Below are positions 34,756-43,345 of a stretch of 64,000 nt of DNA, piece by piece. The position numbers were made by a program, and so were the translations under genes. The notes under the pieces are model-generated. The model saw nothing but the letters and a program-made list of their open reading frames with translations. It did not search any database and had not been told where the DNA came from. The stretch comes from G965267605 sp965267605. Its GTDB lineage: Bacteria; Bacteroidota; Bacteroidia; Flavobacteriales_E; Vicingaceae. The stretch covers positions 3,100,001-3,164,000 of the forward strand of contig OZ254088.1 of NCBI GenBank assembly GCA_965267605.1, written 5' to 3'. The first letter of the stretch is position 1; the number at the start of each line of letters is the position of its first letter.

Positions 34756-35415
34756 ATGGAGAAGTTTATTCCACTAGAATTTGAGAAAAGAACGGAAGAG
34801 GACCAGTCTTCCAGGGTGAAGGAAATGTTTGAGCTTTTGAACTCGCGGAGGTCCATTCGTGAATTCACGGATAGACCGGTGGACGAAGAGGTGATCTACG
34901 ATATCATCCGTACAGCGTCTACTGCGCCTTCCGGTGCGAATAAACAACCCTGGACTTTTTGCCTTGTCTCTAATCCCGAGATCAAATCCAAGATCAGGGA
35001 AGCGGCAGAAAAGGAAGAGTATGTAAACTACAATGGAAGAATGTCTGACCGTTGGTTAGAAGATCTAGAGCCATTTGGCACAGACTGGAAGAAACCATTT
35101 CTTGAAACAGCCCCATATCTGATCGTTGTTTTCAAAAGAGCCTACGAAATGATTGATGATGAGAAAAGAAACAACTACTACGTAAATGAGTCAGTTGGTC
35201 TTGCATGCGGGATGCTTATTGCGGCAATTCACAACGCTGGACTGTGTTGTTTGACGCATACGCCATCTCCTATGAATTTCTTAACCAGTGTGTTGGAGCG
35301 TCCGGAAAACGAAAGACCATTTTTGTTGATTCCTGTCGGCTATCCGGCAGATGACGCGAAAGTCCCGAATATCAAGAGAAAGGAGCTGGATGACATCCTT
35401 GTGAGATACCCGTAA
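34756..35415 (+). CDS. Nitroreductase-family flavoprotein resembling iodotyrosine deiodinase
   Basis: 219 residues from the ATG (MEKFIPLEFEK); an in-frame ATG at 34738 adds six residues. FMN-binding elements SRRSIREFTDRP, TAPSGANKQPWTF and LLIPVGYPADDAKVP are clear. The region EEYVNYNGRMSDRW plus DWKKPFLETAP matches the active-site lid of iodotyrosine deiodinase, including the Glu, Tyr and Lys that bind the amino-acid part of halotyrosine in the animal enzyme. Bacterial homologues, including one from Haliscomenobacter, have been shown to reduce halotyrosines. The natural substrate here is not known. It stands alone between purN and acpP. Confidence 0.85.
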   Translation: MEKFIPLEFEKRTEEDQSSRVKEMFELLNSRRSIREFTDRPVDEEVIYDIIRTASTAPSGANKQPWTFCLVSNPEIKSKIREAAEKEEYVNYNGRMSDRWLEDLEPFGTDWKKPFLETAPYLIVVFKRAYEMIDDEKRNNYYVNESVGLACGMLIAAIHNAGLCCLTHTPSPMNFLTSVLERPENERPFLLIPVGYPADDAKVPNIKRKELDDILVRYP

Positions 35416-35418
35416 AAT

Positions 35419-35449
35419 TTTGCATTTACGGTGATTATTTTTTTATTTG
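35419..35449 (+). promoter_or_regulatory. Promoter of the acpP-fabF-rnc operon
   Basis: A -33 TTTG (35419-35422) is followed after 19 bases by TTTATTTG (35442-35449), one mismatch from TAnnTTTG. The spacing fits the Bacteroidota sigma-ABfr promoter layout, and the leader to the acpP ATG is about 20 bases. Confidence 0.5.
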
Positions 35450-35476
35450 CAGCACCTAATTTTTAAATAAAAAGAC

Positions 35477-35713
35477 ATGGCAGATGTTACCGAACGAGTG
35501 AAGGCTATTATAGTTGATAAACTCGGAGTAGATGAGAATGAAGTAACACCTGAAGCTAGCTTCACGAATGATTTGGGAGCGGACTCTTTGGACACTGTAG
35601 AATTGATTATGGAGTTCGAGAAAGAGTTCAACATCGCTATTCCAGACGATCAGGCGGAGAAAATTGCTACGGTAGGAGAAGCAATTAAGTACATCGAAGA
35701 AAACGCGGGTTAA
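35477..35713 (+). CDS. acpP: Acyl carrier protein
   Basis: 78 residues, acidic and all-helical. Ser37 in GADSLDTVEL is the attachment site for 4'-phosphopantetheine. It carries acyl chains in fatty acid synthesis and is followed 24 bases later by fabF, the usual order. An A-rich leader (AAATAAAAAGAC) precedes the ATG. Confidence 0.97.
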   Translation: MADVTERVKAIIVDKLGVDENEVTPEASFTNDLGADSLDTVELIMEFEKEFNIAIPDDQAEKIATVGEAIKYIEENAG

Positions 35714-35737
35714 TTACCCGTTTCCTATTACGGTCTT

Positions 35738-36985
35738 ATGACTCTTAAGAGAGTAGTAGTAACTGGACTGGGTGCTATTACACCTCTGGGCAACACCCTA
35801 CAAGATTATTGGGATAATCTGTTGGGCGGTGTAAGTGGTGCGGTACCTATTTCCAAGTTTGATGCTTCCAAGTTCAAGACGCAATTTGCGTGTGAGGTCA
35901 AAGGTTTTGACCCATTGGAAGTAATGGATAGAAAAGAGGCGAGAAAGATGGACCTCTTTTCTCAATATGCTATTGCCTCAACTGAACAGGCCGTTCTTGA
36001 TTCAGGCATAAAAGATTCGTTCGACCCAGATAGGGTTGGCGTTATCTGGGGATCTGGGATTGGCGGAATCAAAACTTTCCAGGAAGAAGCAGATAACTTC
36101 ATTACTGGAGATGGAACCCCAAGATTCAACCCCTTCTTTATACCCAAGATGATTGCTGATATAGCCAGTGGCTTGATCAGTATGCGTCATGGATTCAGAG
36201 GACCAAACTTTACAGCTGTTTCAGCATGTGCATCTTCAACCAATGCGCTAATTGATTCCTTCAATTATATCCGGTTGGGAATGGCAGACGCTATCATAAC
36301 TGGTGGCTCTGAGGCAGCAGTTACGGAGATGGGCGTTGGCGGTTTCAATGGATTACATGCACTTTCTACCAGAAATGACGATTACAAAACGGCCTCTCGC
36401 CCATTTGATAAAGACCGGGATGGTTTCGTGTTGGGTGAAGGATCCGGTGCAATTGTTCTTGAAGAATACGAGCACGCGGTTGCCAGAGGCGCGAAGATAT
36501 ACGCTGAGATCGTTGGTGGCGGAATGAGTGCAGATGCGCATCACATTACGGCTCCTCATCCGGAAGGATTGGGTGCCATTAACGTAATGAGAAATGCGTT
36601 GAAGGATGCAGGAATATCTCCTGAAGAGATTGACTACATTAATGTGCATGGTACCTCAACACCGTTGGGTGATATAGCTGAAACCAAGGCGATCAAGGAA
36701 GTATTTGGTGAGCACGCGTACAACCTCAACATCAGTTCTTCAAAATCGATGACAGGTCATTTACTTGGCGCTGCAGGAGCTATTGAAGCACTTGCATGTA
36801 TCATGGCGGTTGTTAATGACAAAATTCCACCAACAATCAACCACTTTACGGATGATCCGGAGTTGGACGATAAATTGGATTTCACCTTTAACACGGCTCA
36901 GGAGAAGCCAGTTAGAGCTGCGCTTAGCAACACATTCGGTTTCGGTGGTCACAACGCGTCTATCATTGTTAAAAAGCACGATTAA
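35738..36985 (+). CDS. fabF: 3-oxoacyl-ACP synthase II
   Basis: 415 residues. The Cys-His-His triad of KAS I/II enzymes is complete: Cys164 (SACASSTNA), His304 (NVHGTSTPLGD) and His341 (MTGHLLGAAGA), with Lys336. The Phe-gated loop GFGGHNAS near the C-terminus is present. It elongates acyl-ACP with malonyl-ACP. It is followed two bases later by rnc. Confidence 0.97.
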   Translation: MTLKRVVVTGLGAITPLGNTLQDYWDNLLGGVSGAVPISKFDASKFKTQFACEVKGFDPLEVMDRKEARKMDLFSQYAIASTEQAVLDSGIKDSFDPDRVGVIWGSGIGGIKTFQEEADNFITGDGTPRFNPFFIPKMIADIASGLISMRHGFRGPNFTAVSACASSTNALIDSFNYIRLGMADAIITGGSEAAVTEMGVGGFNGLHALSTRNDDYKTASRPFDKDRDGFVLGEGSGAIVLEEYEHAVARGAKIYAEIVGGGMSADAHHITAPHPEGLGAINVMRNALKDAGISPEEIDYINVHGTSTPLGDIAETKAIKEVFGEHAYNLNISSSKSMTGHLLGAAGAIEALACIMAVVNDKIPPTINHFTDDPELDDKLDFTFNTAQEKPVRAALSNTFGFGGHNASIIVKKHD

Positions 36986-36987
36986 TC

Positions 36988-37698
36988 TTGCCTGTGTTCG
37001 GTTCACGATCAGGCGCAGATAAAGAATTCCGAAAACAGCTTAAACACGTATTGGGTTTCAAACCAGGAAACCTTGAATTCTATATACGTGCGTTCACCCA
37101 TAAATCAGCTTCCCAGGAAATCAAGGAGGGATTTCGCGACAGTAACGAGCGACTGGAATTTCTGGGAGATGCCATTTTGGATTCCATCGTTGCCAACTAC
37201 TTTTTCCAGCGATTCCCCTTTGAAGAGGAGGGCTTTCTCACACAGGTAAAAGCAAAAATGGTGAATCGAGGACACCTGAATAAACTCGCCATGCAATTGG
37301 GCATGAACCACCTGCTGCGCGCAAATATCCAGGGAGATTCAAAGACAATTTATGGCGATGCATTCGAGGCGCTCATTGGAGCTATATATCTGGACAAGGG
37401 GTTTAAGGCAACAGAACAATTTGTTATCCGAAAAGTGATCAATCCGCTGGTTGATGTTGAAGAATTGATTACTACGGAAACGAACTTTAAAAGTCTGGTA
37501 CTTGAATACTGCCAGAAGAACAAGCTCAGCATTGGGTACCATCTGAAGCAAATGGGTAGTGACCAACCGTATTACGAGGCTACCATAATGATCAATAATA
37601 AGCCGTATACCACGGGCAAGGGTAAGTCGAAGAAACGTGCGGAACAATATGCCGCAAAACATTATTACGAACAACATCTTCAGGAAAGGTCGAATTAA
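36988..37698 (+). CDS. rnc: Ribonuclease III
   Basis: 236 residues. The signature ERLEFLGDAILD is at 54-65 (Asp61 metal site), with the catalytic Asp124/Glu127 in GDAFEALIGA. The C-terminal double-stranded-RNA-binding domain starts near 165 and ends with KGKSKKRAEQYAAKHYYE. It processes rRNA precursors and structured mRNA. The start is TTG, immediately after the fabF stop. The acpP-fabF-rnc order is widely conserved. Confidence 0.96.
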   Translation: MPVFGSRSGADKEFRKQLKHVLGFKPGNLEFYIRAFTHKSASQEIKEGFRDSNERLEFLGDAILDSIVANYFFQRFPFEEEGFLTQVKAKMVNRGHLNKLAMQLGMNHLLRANIQGDSKTIYGDAFEALIGAIYLDKGFKATEQFVIRKVINPLVDVEELITTETNFKSLVLEYCQKNKLSIGYHLKQMGSDQPYYEATIMINNKPYTTGKGKSKKRAEQYAAKHYYEQHLQERSN

Positions 37699-37721
37699 CA
37701 CACGTTCCGTATCTTAGAAAC

Positions 37722-38135
37722 GTGGCAAAATTCGTTCTGCAGCTGGATGATGATTTTGAATTTGAACTGTTCGGAATCAGCTGTCATTCAAAGAATTACA
37801 AGCTTTGCTGGGAAATTAATTCTACACTACGCATTGGTCTGGAAAGAACCAACGATCTGCAATTGCCTTTTCAAACAGAGGACGTTTCATTTCACTCAAT
37901 GTTCGAGTTTGTGGATGAGGAGAACCATGTAGAGTATTACGTGCTGGAGAATCTGGGTAGCGAGTCTTACCTTGCGCCCGAAATGAAAGAAGCAGATTTC
38001 TTTCTGATGGTGAAAGGCGCTTATGCGCAATTGGATAATGACATTCGGGCCGACCTTATGAAGATTGGTAATGTACTGGCCAGCTTCAAGGTGGACCCGG
38101 AGAAACTTAAATCAAAACAGAATTTCCTGTTTTAG
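37722..38135 (+). CDS. IPExxxVDY family protein
   Basis: 137 residues, function unknown. It begins at a GTG (MAKFVLQLDDDFEFELFGI), a pattern shared by this Bacteroidota-specific family, which typically lies between rnc and pyk exactly as here. The motif region is the modified stretch around ISCHSKNYKLCWEINSTL. The second half contains the conserved-looking YYVLENLGSESYLAPEMKEA. It is followed four bases later by pyk, suggesting co-translation. Confidence 0.8.
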   Translation: MAKFVLQLDDDFEFELFGISCHSKNYKLCWEINSTLRIGLERTNDLQLPFQTEDVSFHSMFEFVDEENHVEYYVLENLGSESYLAPEMKEADFFLMVKGAYAQLDNDIRADLMKIGNVLASFKVDPEKLKSKQNFLF

Positions 38136-38138
38136 TAC

Positions 38139-39572
38139 ATGAAGAAAAAAACCAAAATAGTAGCAACCATTGGCCCTGCTTCCTCTTCTCGGGAAGTGCT
38201 TTTACAACTTATGCAGGAGGGAGTCAATGTGTGTAGGATCAATTTCTCTCACGGTTCACATGAGGAACATAAGGAGATCATTGAAACGGTTCGGGATATT
38301 AACAAAACAGAAGGGTTCAATACAGCTATCCTGGGAGATCTGCAAGGGCCAAAGATTCGTATTGGTGAAGTGGAGAACGATATGATCGAGCTTGCTACCG
38401 AAAGTGAGGTGGAAATCATTACAGGCAATGGAGCGGAAACCGGAAACTCCAAAGTGCTGTACATCAATTATGAGAATTTCCCGAAGGATGTGAAGGTTGG
38501 TGAACGCATACTATTGGATGATGGAAAGTTCGAACTGGAGGCGATTGCTACCGATAACGATCAGCGCGTTACGGCCAAAGTATTGCATGGCGGTTCACTG
38601 AGTTCCAAGAAAGGCGTTAACCTTCCCAATACCAGGCTGTCAACCCCAAGTCTTACGGAGAAGGATCGGGAAGATCTTGAGTTTGCATTGGAGAATGATC
38701 TTGATTGGATTGGCCTGTCGTTCGTAAGGACGGGTAAAGATGTAGCAGAGTTGAAAAAGATCATTGGGCAAAGCGGCAAACATGCCAAGGTTGTAGCCAA
38801 GATTGAGAAACCAGAAGCCATTCAGGACATCGAGAACATTGTTACAGAAGCAGATGCACTGATGGTAGCCAGAGGAGATCTTGGTGTGGAAGTTCCAATG
38901 CAGGATGTTCCCCTTATCCAAAAAGAACTGGTGAACAAAGCGCTTGGGGCAGGCATTCCGGTGATCATTGCAACCCAGATGATGGAGAGTATGATAGACA
39001 ACATCAGTCCAACAAGAGCAGAAGTAAATGATGTTGCGAACGCAGTACTTGATGGCGCGGATGCCGTTATGCTGAGCGGTGAAACCAGTGTTGGAAATCA
39101 TCCGATAAAGGTGATTCAGGCAGTAAACGATATTGTTGTGAAGATGGAAACCTTTGACGGAATCTATCACAGGGAAGTACCTCCTGGAGAAGAGCTGGAT
39201 GATGCGCGATTTATTACGGATTCAATCTGTTACCAATCCTGTAGGTTGGCCGATCGGACGAAGGCCAGCGCGATCATCACCATGACTTTTTCCGGATACA
39301 CGGCTTTTAAAATATCATCTTACCGCCCGGATTCGGGCATTTATGTCTTCACTGGGAATCCAAAAATCCTGAATCAATTGAGTCTGGTATGGGGCGTTCA
39401 TTGTTTTTATTACGATAAATTCGTGAGTACCGACCATACGATCTCAGACATCAAGTTCTTATTGAAGAAAGACGGATTTCTGAAGGAAGGTGATCTGGCG
39501 ATCAATATTGCGAGCATGCCTATCACAGATAAGGGTATGACCAATATGATGAAACTGAGTTACGTGGATTAA
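38139..39572 (+). CDS. pyk: Pyruvate kinase
   Basis: 477 residues, the short bacterial form with A, B and C domains and no extra C-terminal domain. The substrate and metal sites are intact: CRINFSHG, the catalytic Lys in VVAKIEKPEAI, the Mg2+ Glu/Asp in VARGDLGVEVP and ATQMMESM followed by PTRAEVNDVANAV. It makes pyruvate and ATP from phosphoenolpyruvate and ADP. The C-domain around FTGNPKILNQLSLVWGVH carries the effector site of the family. Confidence 0.97.
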   Translation: MKKKTKIVATIGPASSSREVLLQLMQEGVNVCRINFSHGSHEEHKEIIETVRDINKTEGFNTAILGDLQGPKIRIGEVENDMIELATESEVEIITGNGAETGNSKVLYINYENFPKDVKVGERILLDDGKFELEAIATDNDQRVTAKVLHGGSLSSKKGVNLPNTRLSTPSLTEKDREDLEFALENDLDWIGLSFVRTGKDVAELKKIIGQSGKHAKVVAKIEKPEAIQDIENIVTEADALMVARGDLGVEVPMQDVPLIQKELVNKALGAGIPVIIATQMMESMIDNISPTRAEVNDVANAVLDGADAVMLSGETSVGNHPIKVIQAVNDIVVKMETFDGIYHREVPPGEELDDARFITDSICYQSCRLADRTKASAIITMTFSGYTAFKISSYRPDSGIYVFTGNPKILNQLSLVWGVHCFYYDKFVSTDHTISDIKFLLKKDGFLKEGDLAINIASMPITDKGMTNMMKLSYVD

Positions 39573-39582
39573 AGATTTGATT

Positions 39583-40638
39583 ATGAGTGTGAATACGGAA
39601 TTACTGAAACTGATTTGTGAAACCCCCGGAGCACCTGGGTATGAAAAACCTATCCGGGACATTGTCCTAAAGGAAATTGAAGGCTTGGTGGATGAAGTGA
39701 AGATTGACAACATGGGCAATGTTTCTGCCATCCGTAAAGGGAAGGGAGATAAGAAGGTGATGATAGGTGCGCACATGGATGAGATTGGATTTATCGTAAA
39801 ACACATTGACGATAAGGGATTCATTCACTTTCATACGTTGGGTGGATTTGACCCAAAAACGCTTACAGCACAGCGTGTAATCATTCACGGTAAGGAGCCT
39901 GTGATTGGGGTGATGGGAAGCAAGCCCATCCACTTGATGAAACCGGAAGAGCGTGGCAAGAGCATGGAGATCACAGACTATTTCATCGACTGCGGTATGC
40001 CCAAGGAAGAGGTTGAAAAGTTGATCAGTGTTGGTAACCCAATTACCAGAGAACGCGAGCTCATTGAGATGGGTGATTGCGTGAATTGCAAGAGCCTCGA
40101 CAACCGCGTTTCTGTGTTCATCCTTATTGAGGCGTTGAGAGAGTTAAAAGACCAGGAACTTCCTTACGATGTTTATGGTGTATTCACCGTTCAGGAGGAA
40201 GTAGGTATAAGGGGAGCGAATGTTTCTTCACTTGAGATCCAACCAGATTTCGGCTTCGGTCTGGATACTACAATTGCATTTGACGTTCCTGGATCTAAGC
40301 CACAGGAACAAGTTACTGCCTTGGGTGAAGGCACAGGCATCAAGATTATGGATTCCTCTACCATTTGCGATTACCGTATGATCGACTACCTAAAGCAGCA
40401 GGCTGATGCCAACAAGATCAAATGGCAACCTGAGGTACTTACCGGAGGAGGAACTGATACCGCAGGTATTCAAAGAATGTCTGCAGGAGGAGCCATCTCC
40501 GGAGCAATCTCAATCCCAACACGACATATTCATCAAGTAATTGAAATGTGTCACAAGGATGATATCAGAGGTAGCATTGAACTGTTAAAAGCAGCGGTTG
40601 CCAATCTGGATTCCTACGACTGGGAAGGAGGGCTGTAA
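39583..40638 (+). CDS. M42-family metal aminopeptidase
   Basis: 351 residues from the ATG (MSVNTELLKL); a TTG two codons upstream is possible. The two-metal site of M42 enzymes is complete: His in GAHMDEIGF, bridging Asp in SLDNRVS, the Glu pair in VQEEVGIRG, Asp in GLDTTIAFD and the last His in TRHIHQ. These tetrahedral peptidases trim peptides in the cytosol; some members act as endoglucanase-like or deblocking enzymes. It starts ten bases after pyk. Confidence 0.92.
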   Translation: MSVNTELLKLICETPGAPGYEKPIRDIVLKEIEGLVDEVKIDNMGNVSAIRKGKGDKKVMIGAHMDEIGFIVKHIDDKGFIHFHTLGGFDPKTLTAQRVIIHGKEPVIGVMGSKPIHLMKPEERGKSMEITDYFIDCGMPKEEVEKLISVGNPITRERELIEMGDCVNCKSLDNRVSVFILIEALRELKDQELPYDVYGVFTVQEEVGIRGANVSSLEIQPDFGFGLDTTIAFDVPGSKPQEQVTALGEGTGIKIMDSSTICDYRMIDYLKQQADANKIKWQPEVLTGGGTDTAGIQRMSAGGAISGAISIPTRHIHQVIEMCHKDDIRGSIELLKAAVANLDSYDWEGGL

Positions 40639-40643
40639 GCAGC

Positions 40644-40751
40644 ATGTTAAGGATAGTATTGGCCTCGGTGATAGCTACCGTAGTAGCAGTTGTTGTTACT
40701 TGGGCATACTACAACTACATCGTTTGGTACTCCATGGATTTTGCCCTGTAA
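40644..40751 (+). CDS. Very small single-helix membrane protein
   Basis: 35 residues starting at ATG 40644 (MLRIVLASVIATVVAVVVTW), one hydrophobic helix followed by an aromatic tail (YYNYIVWYSMDFAL). It is too short for most gene finders. Support comes from its position five bases after the M42 gene and from its stop TAA overlapping the ATG of the next membrane protein gene (TAATG), which suggests translational coupling. Function unknown. Confidence 0.55.
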   Translation: MLRIVLASVIATVVAVVVTWAYYNYIVWYSMDFAL

Positions 40752-40978
40752 TGAGTTTGCCAGTTGCTCAAAAACGCATATTGAAAAGGGTGCAACTGGA
40801 CAAATCGAAGTGGTGGTTGAGTATTGTGATACTGGAACCCCTGCTGTTCTTTTACGCTGTTGTTTTTACACCGCCCGACCTTGTTTCTACAGTGTTTCTT
40901 TTCTCCCTTTGTCAGCTGGTGGTTGCGCTTAACGCAGTCCTGTTACGAACAAATCTGAGAAAACTTGAAGGGGCCTAA
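40751..40978 (+). CDS. Small two-helix membrane protein of unknown function
   Basis: 75 residues from the ATG in TAATG. A basic N-terminus (VAQKRILKRVQLDKSKWW) precedes two hydrophobic helices (LSIVILEPLLFFYAVVF and TVFLFSLCQLVVALNAVLL) and a basic end. A longer reading in the same frame from 40598 would run through the M42 3' end and is not credible. It may form a pair with the 35-residue protein. The stop TAA is inside the four-base overlap CTAA with the pheS stop. Confidence 0.62.
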   Translation: MSLPVAQKRILKRVQLDKSKWWLSIVILEPLLFFYAVVFTPPDLVSTVFLFSLCQLVVALNAVLLRTNLRKLEGA

Positions 40979-41976
40979 AGGCCATGGAACTGCTCCAGAA
41001 AGCGCTTATCATTCTGGTAGAATAGGCGGATATCCTGGATGCCGTATTTGAGCATAGCGATGCGCTCTATACCCATACCGAAAGCGTAACCAGTGTACTT
41101 CTTGGAGTCTATTTTGCAGTTTTCCAGAACATTGACATCTACCATGCCGCAACCCAGGATTTCCATCCACGCCTTTTTACCTCCCTTCTTCCATGCGATA
41201 TCCATTTCTGCAGAAGGTTCAGTAAACGGAAAGAAAGAAGGACGAAATCTTACCTCTATGTCGTTGCCAAGCATTTCCTTCACGAAGTAGTAAAGGGTTT
41301 GTTTCAGGTCGGCAAAACTCACACCCTCATCAATATACAAGCCTTCTACCTGATGAAACACAGGAGAGTGTGTACTATCATTATCGTGTCTGTAAACACG
41401 ACCTGGGGAAATGGTTCTGATTGGGGGCTGATTGTTTTCCATTACCCTTACCTGAACAGAAGAAGTATGTGTACGTAGAGCCATTGGCTCACCGTCAATA
41501 CTTGGAACAAAGAATGTATCCTGCATATCTCTGGCAGGGTGCTCTGGTGGGAAGTTCAAGGCTGTAAAGTTGTGCCAGTCATCTTCTATTTCAGGGCCAT
41601 CAGAAACCTCAAACCCTATTCTTGAGAAGATGTCTACAATCTCGTTTCTAACGATGGTGAGTGGGTGCCTGCTGCCTTTGAATTGCTTGGTGCCCGGAAG
41701 TGTGAAATCGATATTCCTCTCACCAGTATTGCTACCACCACCGATACCTGATTTTAGCCCATCGTACTTTTCCTGTGCCTTAACCTTCAATTGATTTAGC
41801 GCCTGACCAACTTCCTTCTTTTGGTCGTTAGGCACATCTTTGAAATCGTTGAACAGGTCCTTGATCACATTCTTGGATCCAAGCATGCGAATACGGAATT
41901 GCTCCAGTTCGTCTACACTTTGTGTATCGAACGATTCAATTTCTGCCAGCAGGCTGTCAATCTTTTCCTTCATCAT
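40975..41976 (-). CDS. pheS: Phenylalanyl-tRNA synthetase alpha subunit
   Basis: 333 residues. The N-terminal coiled coil (about 1-85) precedes a class II catalytic core with motif 1 near GSRHPLTIVRNEIVDIFSRI, motif 2 around the segment DTFFVPSIDGEPMALRTHTS, and motif 3 in GYAFGMGIERIAML. FPPEHPARDMQD is a family hallmark. The beta subunit (pheT) is not adjacent. The start ATG at 41976 shares one base with the stop of the upstream cyclophilin gene (TAATG). Confidence 0.96.
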   Translation of the reverse strand: MMKEKIDSLLAEIESFDTQSVDELEQFRIRMLGSKNVIKDLFNDFKDVPNDQKKEVGQALNQLKVKAQEKYDGLKSGIGGGSNTGERNIDFTLPGTKQFKGSRHPLTIVRNEIVDIFSRIGFEVSDGPEIEDDWHNFTALNFPPEHPARDMQDTFFVPSIDGEPMALRTHTSSVQVRVMENNQPPIRTISPGRVYRHDNDSTHSPVFHQVEGLYIDEGVSFADLKQTLYYFVKEMLGNDIEVRFRPSFFPFTEPSAEMDIAWKKGGKKAWMEILGCGMVDVNVLENCKIDSKKYTGYAFGMGIERIAMLKYGIQDIRLFYQNDKRFLEQFHGL

Positions 41977-42851
41977 TACTCTTCAATAACGGTCATCTTC
42001 ATTTTGATATCCGTCAATGGACGGTTAGCACCGTCACACTTCGCTGCAGCAATTTTATCAATCACTTCAAGTCCTTCAACGATTTGCCCAAAAACAGTGT
42101 ACGTTCCATCAAGATGAGGCGTTCCGCCAACCGTTTTATATGTATTGATAGCCTTCTGTGAATACTTATATGGTTTGCACTCCGGAAACTGTTTAGCCAC
42201 CAGCGCATCAATTAAAGCCAATACGCTGTCGTAGGCCATCCTATCTTGCGCATTCATTGCATTCATGATGCCCACACCAAGATGTGCGTTCTCTGGCATG
42301 GCAATACACTTTTGTCGAAAACCATTTTTGATCTGCTCAGTTACATTTTGCTCCATGTTGGCCATTTCAGTTGGCTGGTAAGGCTTCCCCATTACGATAT
42401 AAAACTGGCTTCCGGAGGAAGCGCGCATAGGGTTAACATCATCTCCTTGCCTTGCTGCAGCCAAGGCACCTTTTTGATGAAACAGCGTATCCACGAATTC
42501 CGCATCAACAGTATATCCGGGGCCTCCATTCCCAAGCGCAACACCTGCCGCAGCATCCTTTGAATCTGGGTCACCGCCCTGGATCATGAACTCGTTGATC
42601 ACTCTGTGAAACAACAGATTGTCATAAAAACCCTCGTTTACAAGCTTCAGGAAATTGGCTTTGTGCTTGGGTGTGGCATCGTACAGAACGGCTTTCATAT
42701 TCCCGAAAGAAGTCTCGATCAAGACCTTCTGAACCTTGGGCTTATTGGCTTCTTCATTGTTCGAATTATCGCTGCAAGAACTGCCTGAAACCAGCACTAG
42801 CGCTACGCAAACCACACTTAGAGAGAGACTTATATTTTTAAGGAAATCCAA
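41976..42851 (-). CDS. Lipoprotein peptidyl-prolyl isomerase (cyclophilin)
   Basis: 291 residues starting at a TTG. The lipobox GSSC gives Cys26, so the protein is lipid-anchored, probably in the periplasm or on the outer membrane. The cyclophilin domain carries the catalytic arginine in FHRVINEFMIQGGDP and the SQFYIVMG strand, with the end motif YTVFGQIVEGLEVID. It has an inserted helical region of about 70 residues (roughly 170-240, NVTEQIKNGFRQK to YKYSQKAINTY) compared with simple cyclophilins. It helps fold secreted proteins. Confidence 0.92.
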   Translation of the reverse strand: MDFLKNISLSLSVVCVALVLVSGSSCSDNSNNEEANKPKVQKVLIETSFGNMKAVLYDATPKHKANFLKLVNEGFYDNLLFHRVINEFMIQGGDPDSKDAAAGVALGNGGPGYTVDAEFVDTLFHQKGALAAARQGDDVNPMRASSGSQFYIVMGKPYQPTEMANMEQNVTEQIKNGFRQKCIAMPENAHLGVGIMNAMNAQDRMAYDSVLALIDALVAKQFPECKPYKYSQKAINTYKTVGGTPHLDGTYTVFGQIVEGLEVIDKIAAAKCDGANRPLTDIKMKMTVIEE

Positions 42852-42871
42852 TTATCTCGGGTTTTTATGTG

Positions 42872-42879
42872 TATATTTG
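42872..42879 (+). promoter_or_regulatory. -7 promoter box for the tandem lipoprotein genes
   Basis: TATATTTG, a perfect TAnnTTTG match, 33 bases upstream of the ATG at 42912, and outside the divergent cyclophilin gene. Confidence 0.6.
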
Positions 42880-42911
42880 ATATTCGCTCGGACTGCGAAA
42901 ACACGAAGATA

Positions 42912-43334
42912 ATGAAAACGGTATTTAACTCTGTGGTAGTAGTAATGGTCGTTTCAATGGCTGTTGCTGCGTTTAGTTCTTGTAAGAAAGAAGTTCCACC
43001 AAGATTGGTGATTACAGTTACTGATACGATCAATCAAACACTGTCTGGCGCTGAGGTATGGGTATACCATGGCAATCCAAACGGAACTGGTAGTGGTATC
43101 CATAATGACGATCACTACTCTGTGAAGAAGACCACAGAAAGTAACGGTACTGCTTCGTTCGATATTCCAAACTCTGCGGTGCTTGATGTCATCGTTACTG
43201 CACCTTTGTCTACTCCAAACCCACCATTCCCTCCAATAGTGGATACGCTATCTGGAAAGAAAGTGGTGAAAGTAGAGCTGAAATGGCAAAGGAGTAAGGA
43301 AAACGTAGTTAACGAAACGGTTATCTGCGACTAA
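42912..43334 (+). CDS. Small lipoprotein A of a tandem pair
   Basis: 140 residues. The lipobox FSSC gives Cys24, followed by KKEVPPRLVITVTDTINQTLSG, the start of a small Ig-like or carboxypeptidase-regulatory-like beta-sandwich. It ends in the basic tail KWQRSKENVVNETV. The next gene encodes a clear paralogue with the same opening (KKDVPPTLILTVTDT), the core PNPPFP.IVDTL and the same tail. ATG 42912 is preferred over an upstream ATG at 42867, which overlaps the promoter. Function unknown; a beta-sandwich surface or periplasmic binding protein is a guess. Confidence 0.75.
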   Translation: MKTVFNSVVVVMVVSMAVAAFSSCKKEVPPRLVITVTDTINQTLSGAEVWVYHGNPNGTGSGIHNDDHYSVKKTTESNGTASFDIPNSAVLDVIVTAPLSTPNPPFPPIVDTLSGKKVVKVELKWQRSKENVVNETVICD

Positions 43335-43345
43335 CCCCCCGATTG

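Noticed and set aside
40598..40978. A 126-codon version of the small membrane protein starting inside the M42 gene
   Set aside because: The first 51 codons overlap the M42 3' end and the 35-residue gene and give a non-membrane sequence; ATG 40751 in TAATG fits better.
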